From: an uncultured Lachnospiraceae bacterium
GTDB lineage: Bacteria; Bacillota; Clostridia; Lachnospirales; Lachnospiraceae
Length of the DNA stretch: 7,577 bases
Assembly (NCBI GenBank): GCA_946623295.1
Contig: CAMOQY010000065.1
Coordinates: 1 to 7,577, forward strand
Direction: 5' to 3'
Each line of letters begins with the position of its first letter. Positions within the stretch are counted from its first letter, which is position 1. Shown here one piece after another: positions 4,357 through 7,577 of the stretch. Position numbers and translations under genes: made by a program. A model generated the notes under the pieces. That model did not search any database, was not told the DNA's origin, and saw only the letters and a program-made list of their open reading frames with translations.

Positions 4357-5340
4357 ATGCCGGTTAGCAGCGATCAATATAAAAAACTCATGTCTGTGCT
4401 GGAGGAGCGGCGCGCGGACGCGCTTCGCAGACAGGAGGAGGCCTTTGACGAAGTAGTAAAGAGGTCTCCGATCTTTGCCGAGATGGAAAGCGCTATCGCG
4501 GTCGATCATGCCGAGCGCGTAAAGGCGCTTCTGAGGGGCGATGAGATGCTTGAAGACAGGCTGCTCTCCCAGATCGAGGATCTGCGTGAACAGCAGCGCG
4601 TCATTCTCGCCGGACTCGGCTATGAAAAAGACTATCTCGAGGTCCACTATACCTGCCCGCTGTGCCATGACACCGGGTATAAGGACGGCCGCAAATGCCG
4701 CTGCCTGCGCGCGCTTGAGGCCGAGCTTCTCTACGATGCCTCCAATATCCGCGAGGTGCTCGAAAAGGAAAACTTCGGGACCTTTGATATGAAATGGTTC
4801 GACAGGACCAGGAGAGATCCGGCGACCGGCAGGACGCCGTACGAAAACATGACCGAAAACCACCGCAAGGCGCTGGATATGGCGACGGATTTTGTTCCCG
4901 GCAGGAAAAATCTGCTCTTTATGGGTGGCGCCGGCACGGGAAAGACTTTTCTGTCAAACTGCATCGCTGCCGAGGTGATCAGACAGGGCTTTTCCGTGAT
5001 ATATTATCCTGCCGCGACGCTTTTTGACAGACTCGCCGATTCCGCTTTCGGCAGGAGCGCCGATGAGAGAGAACAGATCTTTGGGTGCGATCTCCTGATC
5101 ATCGACGACCTCGGGACAGAGGTAAACAACAGCTTCGTTAATTCGCAGCTGTTTCAGTGCATAAATGAGCGAAAGATGCGCAAGCGCTCGACGGTCATAT
5201 CTACCAATCTGGATATGAATCAGCTGCGCGATACGTACAGTGAGAGAGTTTCATCAAGGCTGCTGGAAGGCTATGATATCTGCCGCTTTTTCAATCCCGA
5301 TATAAGGATGCTGAAGCGTCAGCTTACGCCGGGAAGGTAG
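4357..5340 (+). CDS. dnaI: Replicative helicase loader, DnaI/DnaC-type AAA+ ATPase
   Basis: This ATPase loads the hexameric replicative helicase onto single-stranded DNA at the origin. From ATG 4357 it has 327 residues. A charged, probably helical N-terminal helicase-binding region spans about 1-95. Then comes a zinc-binding motif CPLC (Cys100, Cys103) with CRC (Cys114, Cys116). The AAA+ core has Walker A GGAGTGKT (190-197), Walker B LLIIDDLG (246-253), sensor 1 STN (282-284) and the arginine-finger region SERVSSR (295-301), all intact. An upstream in-frame ATG at 4330 would add nine residues. I prefer 4357 because the protein then starts MPVSSDQYKKLM, as relatives do, and AGGTG lies five nt upstream; neither site is strong. 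It follows the DnaD-domain gene within the same operon. The DnaI-like zinc module plus AAA+ core separates it from transposon-borne IstB proteins. Confidence 0.93.
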   Translation: MPVSSDQYKKLMSVLEERRADALRRQEEAFDEVVKRSPIFAEMESAIAVDHAERVKALLRGDEMLEDRLLSQIEDLREQQRVILAGLGYEKDYLEVHYTCPLCHDTGYKDGRKCRCLRALEAELLYDASNIREVLEKENFGTFDMKWFDRTRRDPATGRTPYENMTENHRKALDMATDFVPGRKNLLFMGGAGTGKTFLSNCIAAEVIRQGFSVIYYPAATLFDRLADSAFGRSADEREQIFGCDLLIIDDLGTEVNNSFVNSQLFQCINERKMRKRSTVISTNLDMNQLRDTYSERVSSRLLEGYDICRFFNPDIRMLKRQLTPGR

Positions 5341-5388
5341 CTTTTACCCGTCAGGGACATTTATAACAGCCAGCGAGGAGGGCATTTT

Positions 5389-6576
5389 ATGAGCAGAACA
5401 CAACCAAGCGACGCGACTTATGCAAACACGATACCCTACGGCACTCTGGGTATCATCGCGCTGCCCGGATGCGAGGACATCGCCGAGAGAGTAGACGCCT
5501 ATATAGCCATGTGGCGGTCTGAGAGGCAGAACGTCATTGATGGATATCACAAGGATTCGTACATGGTCGACATTTCTCTCCCGAGATTTGGTTCGGGAGA
5601 AGCAAAGGGTCTGATCCGGCAGTCCGTAAGAGGAGACGACCTGTACCTTCTCTGCGACGTTACAAATTACAGCGTGACCTATGATATGTACGGCAGGCAG
5701 GTGCCGCTTTCACCGGACGATCATTTCCAGAACATAAAGCGCATAGTCGCTGCGGCCGGCGCCAGAGCAAAGCGTATCACGGTCATCATGCCCTTCCTCT
5801 ATGAAAGCCGCCAGCACAGGCGCACAGCCAGAGAATCCCTCGACTGCGCCATGGCGCTCCAGGAGCTCGTGGATATCGGCGTAAAAAATATCATTACGTT
5901 TGATGCTCACGACCCCAGAGTTTCAAACGCGATCCCCTACGATTCATTTGAGTCGATAAATCCGGTCTACCAGAATATAAAAGCTCTCCTCAAGACGGTG
6001 CCCGATCTCATGATCGACGCGGACCATATGATGGTCATCAGCCCGGACGAGGGCGCCATCGGACGCGCCATCGAGTACTCCAACTACCTGGGTCTGGACG
6101 TGGGAATGTTCTACAAGCGCCGCGATTACTCAAAGATCGTGGACGGCAAGAACCCCATAGTGGCGCACGAATTCCTTGGCTCCAGCGTGGAGGGCAAGGA
6201 CGTGATCATCGTGGATGACATGATCGCCTCGGGCGATTCCATGATCGACGTCGCGCGCCAGCTCAAGAGCCGCAAGGCCGAGCGCATCTTTGTATTCGCC
6301 ACCTTCGGTCTGTTTACAAAGGGAATGGAGCGCTTTGACAAAGCCGTCGAGGAAGGTCTTATCACCAGGATCTTCACGACGAACAGCATCTATCAGGCGC
6401 CGGAAGTATTAAAGCGCAAGTATTACACCAGCGTGGATATGAGCAAATTCCTCGCGCTCATCATCGATACGCTGAATCATGACTCGTCGATGGAGCCGCT
6501 GCTCTTCCCTCAGGAGAAGATCAAGTCAAGGCTTACGAAATACAGAGAAAAACAGGCAAAGAAACAGAAAGGATGA
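5389..6576 (+). CDS. prs: Ribose-phosphate pyrophosphokinase, long atypical form
   Basis: PRPP synthetase transfers pyrophosphate from ATP to ribose 5-phosphate, giving PRPP for purine, pyrimidine, NAD, histidine and tryptophan synthesis. At 395 residues this is well above the common 310-320. The two-domain fold is recognisable: MPFLYESRQHRRTARES (134-150) stands for the ATP-site block usually read as RQDRK, DAHDPRVSNAIP (172-183) for the DLHxxQIQGFF block, ISPDEGAIGRA (217-227), the flexible-loop KRRDYS (243-248) and the ribose-phosphate loop IIVDDMIASGDS (273-284). Two departures stand out: Asp to His in the RQDR block (His143), and a loop of the DDxxASGDS kind instead of DDxxDTxGT. The extra length is spread over the N-terminal region and a Lys-rich tail (KYREKQAKKQKG). 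I recall similar long forms annotated as PRPP synthetase in clostridia. Activity of this branch is inferred. The start has an excellent GAGGAGGG site at 5375-5382. The gene lies 48 nt after the loader and overlaps the next gene's first possible ATG. Confidence 0.85.
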   Translation: MSRTQPSDATYANTIPYGTLGIIALPGCEDIAERVDAYIAMWRSERQNVIDGYHKDSYMVDISLPRFGSGEAKGLIRQSVRGDDLYLLCDVTNYSVTYDMYGRQVPLSPDDHFQNIKRIVAAAGARAKRITVIMPFLYESRQHRRTARESLDCAMALQELVDIGVKNIITFDAHDPRVSNAIPYDSFESINPVYQNIKALLKTVPDLMIDADHMMVISPDEGAIGRAIEYSNYLGLDVGMFYKRRDYSKIVDGKNPIVAHEFLGSSVEGKDVIIVDDMIASGDSMIDVARQLKSRKAERIFVFATFGLFTKGMERFDKAVEEGLITRIFTTNSIYQAPEVLKRKYYTSVDMSKFLALIIDTLNHDSSMEPLLFPQEKIKSRLTKYREKQAKKQKG

Positions 6577-6587
6577 GTGGAAAAAGC

Positions 6588-7499
6588 ATGGACAAACCAT
6601 GTCTTGTCATTATGGCCGCCGGTATGGGATCCCGCTACGGCGGCATGAAGCAGGTGGACCCGGTCGATGAAGCCGGCCACATAATAATGGATTTTTCTAT
6701 CTGGGACGCTCATGAAGCCGGCTTTGAAAAGGTCGTTTTCATCATCAAGCCCGAGATGGAGCAGATATTCAGAGAGACCGTCGGCGTAAGGGCCGCGCGC
6801 TATATGCAGACGGAGTACGCCTTCCAGGTCGTCGAGGACCTTCCGGAGGGCTACAGCGTGCCCGAGGGCAGGACGAAGCCGTGGGGCACGGCTCACGCGC
6901 TCCTTGCGGCGAGGGATGTCGTACACGGTCCCTTTGCCGTCATCAATGCCGACGATTACTACGGAAAACACGCCTTCAAGGGCCTGTTTGATTTCCTGAG
7001 CAGGATCGAAAGTGAAGACGATTACGGCTATGTCATGTCAGGATTTCATGTGATCAACACCCTGACGGAAAACGGAAGCGTCTCCCGCGGAGTCTGCGAA
7101 ACCGACGAAAACGGGATGCTTACGAGCATAGTTGAGCGTACGCGCATCGAAAAGCGCGGCGGTCACCCGGCCTTTACGGTCGATGAAGGAAAATCATGGG
7201 TCTCTCTGGCCGATGATACGCTTGTCTCGATGAATCTGTGGGGCTTTAACCGCAACTATCTGGATGCCGCGTGGGAGATGTTCCCCGCCTTCCTTGATAA
7301 GGCTCTTGCGGAAAACCCCATGAAAGCGGAGTTTTTTGTACCCAGCGTTGTTTCCGCCATGCTTGAGCGCGGCGCCACGGTAAAGGTTCTTTCGACGCCG
7401 GACAAGTGGTACGGCGTTACCTATGCCGAAGATAAAAAGGCCGTCGTCGAGGCTATCGCGCGCATGGAGGCGGAGGGTCTCTATCCCCGCGAATTCTGA
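6588..7499 (+). CDS. Nucleotidyltransferase of the NTP:sugar-phosphate family
   Basis: The protein is a GT-A-like NTP_transferase that probably couples a nucleoside triphosphate to a sugar phosphate (UTP:glucose-1-phosphate-like). Exact substrates cannot be read from sequence. From ATG 6588 it has 303 residues. The N-terminal nucleotide-binding signature is VIMAAGMGSRYGGMKQVDPV (6-25). Other family blocks are KPWGTAHALLAA (97-108), the metal-binding VINADDYYG (118-126), VSMNLWGF (213-220), KAEFFVPSVV (246-255) and DKWYGVTY near the end. GalU proper carries the nucleotide motif as LPxAGxGTRFLP; here it is MAAGMGSRYGG, so this is a separate branch and no symbol is given. An ATG at 6573 overlaps the prs stop (ATGA) and would add five residues. 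Relatives begin a few residues before the LVIMAAG strand, which favours 6588, though coupling through 6573 is possible. It is the last gene of the apparent operon in view. A kinase or sugar-pathway partner may lie beyond the window. Confidence 0.85.
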   Translation: MDKPCLVIMAAGMGSRYGGMKQVDPVDEAGHIIMDFSIWDAHEAGFEKVVFIIKPEMEQIFRETVGVRAARYMQTEYAFQVVEDLPEGYSVPEGRTKPWGTAHALLAARDVVHGPFAVINADDYYGKHAFKGLFDFLSRIESEDDYGYVMSGFHVINTLTENGSVSRGVCETDENGMLTSIVERTRIEKRGGHPAFTVDEGKSWVSLADDTLVSMNLWGFNRNYLDAAWEMFPAFLDKALAENPMKAEFFVPSVVSAMLERGATVKVLSTPDKWYGVTYAEDKKAVVEAIARMEAEGLYPREF

Positions 7500-7577
7500 G
7501 TCCAGCTCCCCTGACCCGCGGGCAGTACATATACTTTTGGCGATACAGGAGTTCCCGCGAAGCGCTGCATATACCAT

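Noticed and set aside
5341..5388. TATAAC at 5362-5367 as a -10 element for prs
   Set aside because: No -35-like hexamer at 16-18 nt spacing and no extended -10; the gap is better read as an intra-operon spacer with a strong ribosome binding site.
7194..7577. A - strand frame running off the right edge
   Set aside because: Most of it is antisense to the nucleotidyltransferase and its translation shows no family motif; the 78 bases after 7499 alone are too short to support a gene.
7500..7577. TATACT at 7530-7535 and the CCCGCGGG palindrome as promoter or terminator after the last gene
   Set aside because: No -35 at proper spacing for the former; the palindrome has no loop or T-tract.

Overview
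The window (7,577 bp) looks like a chromosomal housekeeping segment of a fairly GC-rich member of the Clostridia, most likely Lachnospirales or a close relative. The basis is the gene set: a DnaD-domain protein followed by a DnaI/DnaC-type helicase loader, a long atypical PRPP synthetase, strong AGGAGG-type ribosome binding sites, and a small lysine-rich bitopic membrane protein beside murC. Taxonomy is inferred from gene content only. All recognised genes lie on the + strand. There is no sign of mobile elements, CRISPR, tRNA or rRNA.

Layout. (1) 1-1385: the C-terminal third of metK, overlapping by 4 nt the start of a full-length galE. (2) 1386-1486: a 101-bp gap with a good sigma-A promoter (TTGAAT, 17 nt, TAGAAT). 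(3) 1487-3282: a short operon of an uncharacterised single-pass membrane protein and murC (peptidoglycan precursor ligase). (4) 3283-3559: a 277-bp intergenic region that is the most interesting part. It begins directly after the murC stop with two abutting perfect DnaA boxes (TTATCCACA). More DnaA-box-like 9-mers follow, including three that abut. It also holds a strong intrinsic terminator built from the same bases as some boxes, an extended -10 promoter, a leader that can fold, and an AGGAGG site overlapped on its 3' side by a reverse-strand box. (5) 3560-7499: an apparent operon of DnaD-domain protein, helicase loader, long-form PRPP synthetase and a sugar-nucleotide-type nucleotidyltransferase. 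(6) 7500-7577: the tail, in which I see no gene or convincing signal.

How it fits together. The DnaD-domain protein and the loader are the machinery that puts the replicative helicase onto DNA melted by DnaA. A dense DnaA-box cluster immediately upstream suggests that DnaA controls this operon or is titrated there, coupling initiator activity to loader supply. The same transcript appears to carry PRPP synthesis (nucleotide precursors) and an NTP:sugar-phosphate transferase. Upstream, galE and murC belong to cell-surface sugar and wall metabolism. The DnaA-box region is the best candidate for an undescribed regulatory arrangement. The boxes are read directly from sequence; their function is inference.
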